Below are positions 8,373-17,149 of a stretch of 64,000 nucleotides of DNA, piece by piece; within the stretch, counting starts at the first letter, position 1, and the number at the start of each line of letters is the position of its first letter. A program made the translations under genes and the position numbers. The stretch lies in contig NZ_AQHN01000083.1 of the NCBI RefSeq assembly GCF_000359745.1, positions 124,001-188,000 of the forward strand, read 5' to 3'. The notes beneath the pieces are model-generated. The model was not told the DNA's origin and ran no database searches. It worked only from the letters and a program-made list of their open reading frames with translations. Source of the stretch: Rhizobium freirei PRF 81. Lineage in GTDB: Bacteria; Pseudomonadota; Alphaproteobacteria; Rhizobiales; Rhizobiaceae.

Positions 8373-8781
8373 GTTCCTGCCTGGTCAGGTGATCGACTGC
8401 CCCTATCTCTGGACATGGCAGCGCGAGCGCGGAGAGACCGAGGGCCGGAAGCTCCGGCCCACCTTTGTCGTCGCTGTTCGAGGAGCGAATGACGGCCCCA
8501 CCCATCTCGCACTGCTAGCGATCACGACTCAGCCGCCGCAGGCCGATCGGATCGCCTTGGAAGTTTCCGATATCGAGTGTCGACGGGCTGGCCTCAGCGA
8601 CCTCAAGCGTTGCTGGATCGTCGTTGACGAATACAATTACGATGTCGCCGAAAGGTCTTGGTACAAAGAGCCGGACGGAAAACCATTCGACCGCTTCAGC
8701 AAAGCCTTCGTGATGAAAATTGCCACAGCTTTCGGCGAGGCCTCGCGCAAATCGGGCCGCCGTGTCAATCGAACGGAGTAG
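8362..8781 (+). CDS. PemK/MazF-like toxin
   Basis: The 139-residue product begins MSREFLPGQVIDCPYLWTWQRERGE, followed by GRKLRPTFVVAVRG and THLALLAITTQPP, then LKRCWIVVDEYNYDVAERSWY. These features resemble the PemK/MazF-like mRNA interferase proteins paired with Phd antitoxins in rhizobia, although similarity to classical MazF is modest. The start at 8362 overlaps the antitoxin gene by 11 bases; longer readings from 8230 overlap the antitoxin in another frame and are rejected. Cleavage activity is inferred from the family and gene pairing only. Confidence 0.7.
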   Translation: MSREFLPGQVIDCPYLWTWQRERGETEGRKLRPTFVVAVRGANDGPTHLALLAITTQPPQADRIALEVSDIECRRAGLSDLKRCWIVVDEYNYDVAERSWYKEPDGKPFDRFSKAFVMKIATAFGEASRKSGRRVNRTE

Positions 8782-8837
8782 GCCGGCGCTGGTCAACCGC
8801 CATCTCTCTTTTCACTAAGGTTAGGCTTGCACTTCTG

Positions 8838-8857
8838 GGAAATGTGTACACATTTCC
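8838..8857. repeat. Perfect 20-bp palindrome between convergent genes
   Basis: GGAAATGTGT is followed immediately by ACACATTTCC, giving a 20-bp perfect palindrome with no spacer. It lies between the end of the toxin gene (8781) and the end of the minus-strand WGR gene (8883), so it is not in a normal promoter position. It could be a protein binding site or a bidirectional terminator; there is no GC-rich stem or clear T-tract. Confidence 0.75.
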
Positions 8858-8882
8858 TACTGAAACGGAGCCTCGCCATGCC

Positions 8883-9134
8883 TCAATCGCGGCAAAAGAC
8901 AACATCTCCTCGCGCTCGTTTCGTCCACAACAGGTCAAGAAACATAGCTACGGCCTCTTCTTTCCGATCGAAATGGTAAGCCATCGACTGTCTCCCGGAG
9001 CCGATCCGTCCCCAACGGCGTGTCAGGCAGGGTGTGCCGAACAGCGTTGGTTCGATGGACAGCGAGTAGAATCTCGCCATATTCTTTGTTGCGTCTGTGC
9101 GTTCAATATAGAGGTGGTAGGGTTGAGCGAGCAT
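8883..9134 (-). CDS. WGR-domain protein
   Basis: The 83-residue protein is essentially one WGR domain: YHLYIERTDATKNMARFYSLSI, then TLFGTPCLTRRWGRIGSGRQ, then AVAMFLDLLWTKRARG. WGR domains bind nucleic acid in PARP and DNA-repair proteins; single-domain versions are frequent on rhizobial plasmids and their role is not known. ATG at 9132-9134 gives the domain-length product; an in-frame extension to 9206 adds 24 residues without family likeness. Confidence 0.8.
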   Translation of the reverse strand: MLAQPYHLYIERTDATKNMARFYSLSIEPTLFGTPCLTRRWGRIGSGRQSMAYHFDRKEEAVAMFLDLLWTKRARGDVVFCRD

Positions 9135-9467
9135 GGCGACAGAATCGCCGATCGAGAAATGCAGGTCCAACGACAGTTTTGAATCCGTTTTGCCGCAGCG
9201 ATTCATTTTTGTGATCGATTGGCAATCAGGTCGGACCCACCTTCAGGGCGAGCCGCCTATGGCGTCTGACTCTACTCGCGTCGCTCACGGAGCCCGCTTT
9301 GCGAGCTCCGCCTCTGGTCACGATCCCTTTCGCAGGAGCGGGGCTGCCGGATGGATGTCGCAATCCTTGCTTTATAGGCCAGCGACGATTAGACTCACGT
9401 AAACGAGAGAGTTAAACAGGATTGGAAGCGAACCAATCAGCCCCGGTTTGTCAGCGAGGATGTACCG
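9135..9467. other. Intergenic region with an imperfect hairpin
   Basis: No credible gene. GGAGCCCGC (9289-9297) and GCGAGCTCC (9301-9309) form a 9-bp stem with one mismatch and a TTT loop, without a following T-tract. The region holds the promoter of the WGR gene on the minus strand and of the broken membrane-protein gene on the plus strand. Confidence 0.5.
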
Positions 9468-9856
9468 ATGAGTACGGAGCTGCCATCCGGGAACGTCGCC
9501 AACCGGCCGTCCGATACAAATCCTCTCGCCTGCCTTCTGCGGTTTTTCGCGCGATTGCCCTTTGTCATCCTGCGCGGCATTGTCCGCACGCCCTTTTGCA
9601 GCATCTGGCCTTTTATGTGCTTTGCATGTTTCGGCCATTCACCGGGATGATGGATCTGGCGGCAATCGTCATGCTACCGATGTCGATCGTCGTCTTCGCG
9701 CATCCGGACGCCGCCCGCGGCATGCCGTTCTGGGCATTTGGTCTGATGGGATTTGGCTTCGTCGCTCTTGCGCTCGGCTACACGCTTTTTGTCGACTAGA
9801 TCACGCCGCCCGGCGCTGAGGATCCGTTCGAGCGCTATCGCCGATCCGGTCGATAG
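9468..9856 (+). pseudogene. Broken small membrane protein gene
   Basis: From ATG 9468 the frame gives MSTELPSGNVANRPSDTN and then LLRFFARLPFVILRGIVR, and stops at 9650. In another frame the protein seems to continue with MFRPFTGMMDLAAIVMLPMS, a second hydrophobic segment FWAFGLMGFGFVALALGYT, and FVD. That frame then meets TAG at 9797-9799 followed by ITPPGAEDPFERYRRSGR and a final stop at 9854-9856. So there is one frameshift near 9625-9640 and one nonsense codon, probably in place of a Trp codon. The ancestor would be about 129 residues with two to three membrane segments. Function is unknown. Confidence 0.6.
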
Positions 9857-9945
9857 GTGCGTCGTACCGCTCACTTTTGGCGTATTCGCCGGTTGCATTC
9901 TCCACTGAGGAATAAACAGGACCAACGTCCCAGGAGATCATATTA

Positions 9946-10191
9946 ATGTCTGTAATCGACAAAGCCGCAGCCGCAACAACCGCGATACAGGATCAAGCCG
10001 GTAAGGCTTTGGACGTTTTGCAGTATGGCTTCAATGGCCGGATCGTAAACGGCTTCGACATCTACACCGATCCCTCGGGTCGCCATAGCAACCTTCTCGA
10101 AGCGCGCAAGGCAATCGACCCGGCGCTGGAATTGATGAAGGCTACAAAATGGCCGACTGAGGCTGAATACGCCGCCGCCGAGCAGGCCTGA
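9946..10191 (+). CDS. Small soluble hypothetical protein
   Basis: An 81-residue protein (MSVIDKAAAATTAIQDQAGKA, then LDVLQYGFNGRIVNGFDIYTD, LLEARKAIDPALELMKATKWP) with good ribosome binding site CAGGAG. It has no membrane segment or known motif that I recognise. Amino-acid composition and codon use look like real coding sequence. It ends four bases before the convergent end of traG. Confidence 0.6.
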   Translation: MSVIDKAAAATTAIQDQAGKALDVLQYGFNGRIVNGFDIYTDPSGRHSNLLEARKAIDPALELMKATKWPTEAEYAAAEQA

Positions 10192-10195
10192 TCTT

Positions 10196-12115
10196 TTACG
10201 GGTCGGGCTTGACGAAGCGGTTGGTCTTCGCTGCCGCATTCATGTCCCTTCGCCGAAAGTAGATCGCCCGCCCGCAGCGGATCGGGCTATGTCCCTGCAC
10301 GATGATGATCTGCTCGTCTTTGCGCATCGACTGGGTGATCTCGTGCGGCATGATCAACGGCCGGCGCTGGAAATTGACACTCTCCGATTTGCGCGATGCG
10401 CTGTTCTTCGTATCCCAGCCGATATTGCGAGAGCTTCCCTTCACCTCCACGGTCATCTCGCCGCATTGCGCCGAGACGTTGCGGGCCGTGTCGAGCGCCT
10501 TGATCGCCGCGTAGGAGGCGAAGGCGCAGCCATCGATCCATGAGGTTGCACCATCCTTCCCAAAATGCCGCTCAAGCTGACCGAACGACTGGTACATCAG
10601 CATCATCGAGATCCCGTATTTGCGGCCGCGATCGCGCGCCTCTTCGAGAACGCGCATGTAACCGAGCAGGTCGACCTCATCGAGCATGAACAGCGCCCGG
10701 CGCCTGAATGCGCCGTCGGCTTGGATCATGGTGTTGATCAATGCGCCGATGATGACCCGGCCGATGCCCGGATAGGAGCGAAGGATCGACGCCGGGATAT
10801 TCAGAAACACGTCCTTTCGGCCAGCTACGATATCGCTGGAGTTGAAGGCATTGCCGCAGACCAAAGCCGCGTAGCTGTCAAGCGAAAGCCATTGCGTATC
10901 CTTCGACGCCGTCGAATAGACGCCGGAGAACGTCTGCTCGGTCATGTTGGTGAATACGCCCAATGTTTCGCGGATAAACGCCGACGCCGAGTTCTCCTGA
11001 ATGTCACGCAGCATCGCCAGTACAGACGGCTCGGGCTCGGATACGATCTGGCGCAGGCTGCGCAGGTTTCGTCTTCCGGCATATTCCGGCGACAGCATGA
11101 CATGGGCGAGCAGCCCTGTCAGAAGATTGTGCGCCTGGCTCTGGAAGTACGAGCCGGTCGAGCTTTCGAAGCGCACGCTCTCGGACAGCAGCATATGCGC
11201 GACGCCGACGATGTCTTCCTCCTTGTGTTTCGAGGTCTCGATCCCGTCGAGCACATTGAAGCCCATGATCGGGTTTGTCGGATCGAGCACCATGACCTCG
11301 CGCTTCAGAACGCGGGTCCGATATTCGATCACCATCGGCGCGACCTCGGTCGACGGATCGAGGCAGATCAGCGGTCCGGTGTAGCGCAAGGCCGTCGGCA
11401 CGACATTGCTGGTGGTCTTATATCCGCCCGATCCGGCGAAGAAGAGCATATGGGTGGAATCGAAATCCTGCCTGTAGGTAAGCAAAGGCGCCTTGCCACC
11501 CTGTCCCCAGGTCGACGGATCGTTCGGATCGAAGGGTAGTTCATGAACGATTTCCTTGTCGACGCGATAACGCTCGCCGACAACGATCTCGCCATCGGCT
11601 GGAAAGAGTTTTCTCGCCGCCGACATCGAAAGCCAGTCCGCGTCGCCGAGGGTCGCTCGACGCGCCCGCTTGACCTGCTCAGGAACGACGGTGGAGATAC
11701 GGGCTGATACGGCGACAGCCATGAAGCCACATAAAGCCCCGATCACGACAACCATATCGAGATAGGAGAGGGCATAGTCCCAGGTGACGATGCTGCGCTC
11801 GACGGACGGAGCAAGCCGTCCATATTCGCGGAGACCATAGAAGCCGACAACAGCCATGAAGCACAACAGGCTTGCCATGGCGATTGGCCTCCGGCGATGC
11901 AGTGGCATGGCCCAGACCGCCAACAACCCGGCAAGTGGCCCAAACAAAAGCGTCGGCAAGGGCGCGGCACGCAGAAACCGATATTCGGTTTTGCCCGACA
12001 TGCTGGTGGCCAGCTCCGACCATCGCCAGCCGACGATGTAGACGGTGATCGCCGTCACCACGATCGGCACAAGAACAAGCAGCAGGCTCGGATGCAATTT
12101 TCCCTTCAGTGCCAT
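10196..12115 (-). CDS. traG: Conjugal transfer coupling protein TraG
   Basis: The 639-residue product is a TraG/VirD4-type coupling ATPase, which links the relaxosome to the type IV channel at the inner membrane. Three or four hydrophobic segments occupy residues ~8-145. A modified Walker A, FFAGSGGYKTTSNVVPT, is near 226-242 and Walker B, RALFMLDEVDLLG, near 470-482. The stretch KYGISMMLMYQSFGQL is also typical. ATG at 12113-12115 overlaps the end of traD by 10 bases, with GAGGAG upstream. With traD and traC it forms the DNA-transfer operon reading away from oriT. No trb or virB channel genes are in the window. Confidence 0.9.
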   Translation of the reverse strand: MALKGKLHPSLLLVLVPIVVTAITVYIVGWRWSELATSMSGKTEYRFLRAAPLPTLLFGPLAGLLAVWAMPLHRRRPIAMASLLCFMAVVGFYGLREYGRLAPSVERSIVTWDYALSYLDMVVVIGALCGFMAVAVSARISTVVPEQVKRARRATLGDADWLSMSAARKLFPADGEIVVGERYRVDKEIVHELPFDPNDPSTWGQGGKAPLLTYRQDFDSTHMLFFAGSGGYKTTSNVVPTALRYTGPLICLDPSTEVAPMVIEYRTRVLKREVMVLDPTNPIMGFNVLDGIETSKHKEEDIVGVAHMLLSESVRFESSTGSYFQSQAHNLLTGLLAHVMLSPEYAGRRNLRSLRQIVSEPEPSVLAMLRDIQENSASAFIRETLGVFTNMTEQTFSGVYSTASKDTQWLSLDSYAALVCGNAFNSSDIVAGRKDVFLNIPASILRSYPGIGRVIIGALINTMIQADGAFRRRALFMLDEVDLLGYMRVLEEARDRGRKYGISMMLMYQSFGQLERHFGKDGATSWIDGCAFASYAAIKALDTARNVSAQCGEMTVEVKGSSRNIGWDTKNSASRKSESVNFQRRPLIMPHEITQSMRKDEQIIIVQGHSPIRCGRAIYFRRRDMNAAAKTNRFVKPDP

Positions 12116-12345
12116 TCCTGCATCTCCTCGGCATGTGCGACCTCATCATTCAGCGAACGCGCCTTGAACGCCTCCTTGCCGATATCGCGCAGCCGCCGAT
12201 GCTCCGGCGAGCCTGCTGCGACCCGCGCCAACTCGAGCAGTCCGCCGAGCAGGAACGCCCGGTCGGCCTGTGACAGACCTGCTTTCACGACGATGCCGCC
12301 GAGCAGGAATTTTTCGCGGGCTTCCTGTTTCCGTTTAGCCGTCAT
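12106..12345 (-). CDS. traD: Conjugal transfer protein TraD
   Basis: A 79-residue protein starting MTAKRKQEAREKFLLGGIVV and ending EVAHAEEMQEWH. It has the size, the KxxxEREK-like start and the position (between traC and traG) of rhizobial/Ti-type TraD. TraD is a small accessory protein of the DNA-transfer operon. Its start overlaps the end of traC by 11 bases and its stop lies inside traG, so the three genes are translationally coupled. Confidence 0.8.
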   Translation of the reverse strand: MTAKRKQEAREKFLLGGIVVKAGLSQADRAFLLGGLLELARVAAGSPEHRRLRDIGKEAFKARSLNDEVAHAEEMQEWH

Positions 12346-12622
12346 TTGAAAGCGCCTCCGGCGTTCCAGCCCCACTATCTGACGATCGACGCGCCGGAGC
12401 AGGTGCGCTACCAGCCCCTTTCTTCTCTTGGCTGCGAAATCGCGCGGCGATCTCTTCGAAGATCCGATCCACCTCTTCGTCTGCGATCTCCATCTCTGCC
12501 AGCCCCGACTTTGTCGCGGCCCTGGCAAAGCGCTCGGCGGATTTAACTATCAGAAAACGCCTGCGTTCTCGGAGTTTCTCAATCTGGGTATCGAGATCGG
12601 AGATCGATGATTTTACGGCCAT
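12335..12622 (-). CDS. traC: Conjugal transfer protein TraC
   Basis: A 95-residue, mainly helical protein (DTQIEKLRERRRFLIVKSAER, then RAATKSGLAEMEIADEEVDRIF) that resembles TraC of rhizobial and Ti plasmids, an accessory DNA-processing protein acting at oriT. It is first in traCDG, reading away from the oriT region. A GAAGGG lies upstream of ATG 12620-12622. The C-terminal tail (SAPAPARRSSDSG) is low complexity. Confidence 0.8.
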   Translation of the reverse strand: MAVKSSISDLDTQIEKLRERRRFLIVKSAERFARAATKSGLAEMEIADEEVDRIFEEIAARFRSQEKKGAGSAPAPARRSSDSGAGTPEALSNDG

Positions 12623-12785
12623 ATGTGCTTTTTCCCTTCACAAAAATAACCTCAACACGGATATTATACTAACTAGAATAAGATAGTTAAATAGGCTATT
12701 TGCATTGACTCAAAACATCGTAGCCGGAAATCCGGCCGATGGCCGTCTTCCGGAAAAGCGACATCGGCCCTTCGGTCCAATCGGT

Positions 12786-12825
12786 TTGAGGGCGCAATAT
12801 ACGTCGCTGACGCGACGTGCTTGGA
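12786..12825 (+). other. oriT: Origin of transfer (oriT) nick region
   Basis: The segment contains GAGGGCGCAATATACG followed by a perfect inverted repeat ACGTCGC (12801-12807), TGAC, GCGACGT (12812-12818). This is the layout of the rhizobial plasmid oriT of the Q-type (RSF1010-like) nick family: GGGCGCAAT(T)ATACG next to a short hairpin. It sits between divergent traC and traA, exactly where expected. The AT-rich 12623-12720 stretch next to it likely carries the traC promoter and accessory binding sites. Confidence 0.85.
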
Positions 12826-12842
12826 AGGCTTGGAGAGCAGCA

Positions 12843-13493
12843 GTGGCGATCATGTTCGTCAGAGCGCAGGTGATCAGCAGGGGAGCGGGGCGCAGCATCG
12901 TCTCGGCCGCCGCCTATCGCCATCGCGCCCGGATGATGGACGAACAGGCCGGCACTTCGTTCAGCTACAGGGGCGGGTCATCCGAGCTCGTGCATGAGGA
13001 ACTGGCGTTGCCGGGGGATATTCCGGTCTGGTTGACGAGCGCGATCGACGGAAAATCCGTCGCCGGTTCCAGTGAGGCGCTGTGGAATGCGGTCGATGCT
13101 TTCGAGAAGCGGTCCGACGCGCAGCTCGCCCGGGAGCTGATCATTGCCCTGCCGGAAGAGCTGACACGTGCGGAAAACATCGCTCTTGTCCGCGAGTTTG
13201 TTCGGGACAATCTGACATCCAAGGGCATGGTTGCCGATTGGGTGTTCCATGACAAGGACGGAAATCCTCACATCCATCTGATGACGACGCTGAGGCCGCT
13301 GACAGAGGAGGGGTTCGGGCCGAAAAAGGTGGCAGCAATGCGCGAGGGCGGCGAACCATTGCGTGTCGTCACGCCGGATCGCCCGAATGGCAAGATCGTC
13401 TACAAGCTGTGGGCTGGCGACAAGGAGACGATGAAAGCGTGGAAGATCGCCTGGGCGGAAACCACCAATCGCCATCTGGCCCTGGCAGGTTAA
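12843..13493 (+). pseudogene. traA: traA relaxase, 3'-truncated by phage DNA
   Basis: The first 216 codons encode the N-terminal MobA/MobL relaxase domain. FVRAQVISRGAGRSIVSAAAY is the catalytic N-terminal region, and the HxH-type metal motif is seen as DKDGNPHIHLMTTLRPL. Homologues run beyond 1000 residues with a helicase half. Here the frame meets TAA at 13491-13493 directly after NRHLALAG, where relatives normally continue with HDIR. GTG 12843 with GGAGAG upstream is the likely start; ATG 12852 is an alternative. The helicase domain is missing, so full self-transfer function is probably lost, though nicking by the domain alone cannot be excluded. Confidence 0.85.
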
Positions 13494-16400
13494 CGTCCTC
13501 ATCCAGGCGTCCGATATACTCGACGGTGCCATTGTCGCTTCCAAGATCGCTGACGCTGCCGTAGCGGCCGCTAAGATCATGGACGCGGCGATTACCAGCC
13601 TCAAACTTGCCGATCAGGCCGTCTCGACCGCAAAGCTTCAGGTCGCCGCCGTCACGGCCGATGTACTGGCGAGCGGCGCGGTGATTGACGAGAAGCTCGC
13701 CGATGGCGCGGTTTCGGCGCGGGCGATGGCCCAGGGCGCGGTAGATGCGACGAAGTTCGCTTCCGGCATTCGACCGGTGGAAATCGTTACCACCTTCCCG
13801 CAAACGGGCAATGTCGAGGGACGTATTGTCTATCACAAAGGCGCTGGCAAGCTTTATCGCTATACCAAGGGTGCGTGGACAGCCGCAGTCGATGCCGGCG
13901 ATGTCAACGGCACCTTGAACAGCGCGCAGATTGCCGATGCGGCCATCACGATCAGCAAGCTTGCCCAGGGTGCCGTGGATGCGACGAAGTTTGCCTCCGG
14001 CATAAAGCCAGTCGAAGTCGTTGATGCCTTTCCGACGACAGGCAACGTAGAAGGCCGGCAGGTTTTTCTAACGACGGACGGCAAGCTTTATCGCTACCAC
14101 AATGGCGCTTGGACTTCCGCGACGGCGGCTGACGATATCGCAGGTCAGATCGTCGGGACGCAGATTTCGGATGGTGCGATCTCGACCCCGAAGCTTGGTG
14201 CAGGCGTCGTTACCGCCGACAAGATTGCGGCCAATAGCATCACAGCCGGTCAGATCGCAGCCGGCGCGATCGGGGCAACCCAGATCGCTGCTGGTGCAGT
14301 TTCGACGGACAAACTTGCAGCGAACGTCGTCAGCACCAACAAGCTCGCAGTCGGCTCAGGCGTCAATTTGCTCCAGAATTCCAGTTTCACCATGGGAACG
14401 GACTGCTGGGCCAATGTGCCATGGGGCACCATTCCGAATCTCTCATTAGCCATTACTCCGCTCGGCTGGTCATGGTCGGGAAAGACCAATCCGACCCTGC
14501 GGCTATGGCAGAACAGCGGGCCAGCCGGTTCGAACACCTATGCTGATATTCGCTGGCTGCGCGCCGATGGGGGATCGCTCGCCGGTTCCTTGAAGTACGC
14601 GGTTCCTTGCGTGCCAGGGGAGTGGTTTGAAACCACCGCATATGTGTCCGCTCACCGTTGCCAAGTAGAATTGTACATCGCTTGGATCGGCGCTGATGGC
14701 ACGGAAGTCGGATATAGTTCGACCGGAAGCAACACCAATAACGCTATCGCGGGAGATGCAAACAATCCGGACCTGTGGCTGCGTTTGCGGGTGACAGGTG
14801 CCGCACCAGCGAACGCGGTTGCCGCCTCGATCCTCATCCGCAAACGCGATACTCAGGCAGGCGGCGCGGATAGCTATGCCTTTATCAACAAGCCGATGCT
14901 TTGCCGCATTCCGGCTGGGGCGACGGAAGCAACGCCGTGGAGCGATGGCGGCATCGTTCTGATCACGAGTGGCGGTATTGTCGCTAACGCTGTGACGGCT
15001 GGAAAGATTGCTGCCAATGCGGTGACGGCCGGCACGATAGCCGCCAACGCCGTGACGGCCGGCACGATCGCGGCCAATGCCGTCACTGCCGGCACGATCG
15101 CGGCCGGCGCGGTCTCGGCAGCTCAGATCGCGGCCGGTGCGATCACGACCGACAAGCTTGCGGCTGGCTCGGTCTCCACTCAGGCTCTCGCCGTTGGCAC
15201 CGGTGGCAATTTCCTGTCGAATTCCGACCTTTTGGCAGGGATGACCGGATGGGCGGCTGAGTATTCGAACGATGCGTCCAGCTTCACCATTGGGCTCAGG
15301 ACCGACACCTATGCTCCGGTCCCCGGCGCGATCGAGATTCGCCAGACCAATGCCAACCAAGGGATCGAATACGGTGTGATGGCTACCGACGCCTACGGCA
15401 ACCGCCGTGAATTCGCGGTCAAGGCGAATGGCTGGTATGAGCTGTCTGTCTACTACTTCGGCCATCGTTGCAACGGCGTGCAGCCTTACCTCGGGGTTTT
15501 CGACGCTGCCGGGAACCTGATCGCGTATCCGAATTGGGGCATCTTCCCAGCCTATCAGAACTTCGATCCTCAGAAGAGCTTGGCGAACTACAGCCGCTTT
15601 TGGGGCAAGGTTCAGATGCCTGCAAACGCCGCCAAGGCGATGGTCTTCTTTCGAATGAAGGGCACCGTGGCGGGCCAGGGCGACAGCTATCTTTGGCTGA
15701 CCCGTATGTATTTCGGCGAAGCAAACGCCAATCAAACCGAGGCGTCGCCTTGGAGCGATGGCAGCGTGACCGTCATAAATGGCGGCAACATCGCCACCGG
15801 CGCAGTGTCGGCCGACAAGATCGCCGCCAACGCCGTTACCGTTGGCAAGATAGCTGCCGGCGCGGTGACGGCGACAGCGATCGCTGCCGGCGCCGTTACT
15901 GCCGCCTCGATCGCCGCTGGCACGATCACTGGTGACAAGCTGGCTGCCAACACGATCGGTGCCAACCAAATCGCGGCCGGCGCGATCACTGCCAAGTCGC
16001 TCGTCCTGACTGACTTTTCCAACATGGTCGACAACGGCTGGCAGGGCGGCAACCTTGACGGTTGGGGCATACAGAACCTTCAGAATTTCTATCCCGACAA
16101 CTCGTCGGGTGATCAGGCGGGCTACGTCGTGCAATCGCTCGGCCGAGACTGCTGCTGGTCAAAGTCCATCGCCGTCACACCCGGCGAAACCTACGCGTTC
16201 GACGTTTGGGTCTATAATACAGACGCGAACACAGCGAACATCTATGCTGCCCTTTACACCGGCGCTGGTGCGATCAGCTATTATCCCGTCGTATCGACTA
16301 CGGCCAAGAACAGCTGGGTGCGACTACAAGGTCGCTTTACGATTCCGAGCGGCTTCGCGAAGCTCGCCATGTTATTGCAGGTCGATAAGACAGCCGGCAC

Positions 16401-17043
16401 TGGTGGCTCTTGCTACTGGTCGAAGCCCGTCATGCGCCGTGCCACCTCGGGCGAGCTGATCGTTGACGGTGCGATCACCGGTAACAAGATCGCTGCCAAT
16501 GCAATAACTGCCGCGCAGATCGCAACGGGCGCAATCACCACCGACAAGCTGATCCTGGGCGGCGTTACCTATGACAAGATCGCTTCCGGCGCGGTTACAG
16601 CGATGAATGCCGGCCGCGTTGCGGACCAACAGGTGATCGGTGCCGGCTCGACGGTCAATCTTGCTGCTGTCGGCATCTCCGTCGACGGTGACAGCCGCGT
16701 GATGATCAACGCGATGACGCTCGGCCAATACAATCTGAATGGCGGCAGCCAGAATGCGCAGCCGATCGGCTGCAACATCTTCCGAGACGGTTTGGCGATC
16801 TTCAGCCAGACCTACTACCTCGGTGTCGTTCAGACGATCGTGCAGACGAGCGGTGGCGGCAGCTCGAACGGTACCGGCATTACCACCACGCAATACACCT
16901 ACACGGCGGGCCTTGTCGGCGTGCCCGCGCTCTATGACGCCCCAGGCCCCGGCTATCACGTCTACACGCTGCAGATTTACTGCCCGAACAACAACATCGG
17001 CTGGCGGGAAAGCAACATCGTCGCGACCGCCTTCAAGAGGTAG
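13492..17043 (+). pseudogene. 5'-truncated phage tail-fibre / host-specificity protein
   Basis: The frame is open from the junction to TAG at 17041-17043; the first ATG is 13579 (1154 residues) and has no ribosome binding site. From that ATG, residues ~1-75 and 110-260 hold GAVxxxKI(A) repeats and two KLYRY..GAWT modules. Residues ~262-452, ~543-724 and ~814-954 are three jelly-roll-like modules opening with N(L/F)L.NS or NMVDNGW and the first two closing with (T/S)PWSDG. Decapeptide arrays separate them, and ~1014-1154 form a C-terminal domain. The plan is that of the distal part of gpJ/tail-fibre proteins that recognise the host surface. It lacks its baseplate-attaching N-terminus and is probably inert here. 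Confidence 0.75.
14986..15165 (+). repeat. 30-bp coding repeats (decapeptide NAVTAGTIAA)
   Basis: Six consecutive 30-base units encode NAVTAGKIAA, NAVTAGTIAA three times, GAVSAAQIAA and GAITTDKLAA. The central three units are nearly identical in DNA. Shorter arrays of the same decapeptide occur near 15790-16000 and 16450-16600. They look like a repetitive beta-solenoid or coiled shaft linking the globular modules. Confidence 0.8.
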
Positions 17044-17046
17044 CTT

Positions 17047-17149
17047 TGTGACCACGTTAGAAGACAAGACCATCCATTACATCATCCACGGCGCTGACGG
17101 GCGTAGCTGGCCTGATCAGGCCCGACATAAAGCGGTCGATGTTCGGTAG
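17047..17149 (+). pseudogene. Start of the next phage gene, truncated
   Basis: GTG 17047 starts MTTLEDKTIHYIIHGADG, which looks like the beginning of the small gene that follows the tail fibre in tailed phages. After about 18 codons it turns into non-family sequence and stops at 17147-17149. It overlaps the end of the minus-strand methyltransferase-like gene, which marks the right recombination junction. Confidence 0.35.

Larger units (their letters stand above)
13491..17100 (+). mobile_element. Phage-derived segment inserted in traA
   Basis: Left edge: traA similarity ends at 13490 and phage tail-fibre coding begins with no gap (the fibre frame runs back through 13492 into traA without an ATG). 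Right edge: a probable start of the next phage gene (GTG 17047, TTLEDKTIHYIIHGADG) fades near 17090-17110. I see no integrase, terminal repeats or other phage genes, so this is a fragment and not a prophage. The right edge is approximate. Confidence 0.65.

Noticed and set aside
14503..16134. 543-codon minus-strand open frame opposite the phage fibre gene
   Set aside because: It mirrors the decapeptide repeats of the plus strand and has no family character.
13491..17100. Idea that the phage segment is a complete prophage or tailocin locus
   Set aside because: Only one truncated fibre gene and the first codons of the next are present; no lysis, sheath, capsid or integrase genes occur.
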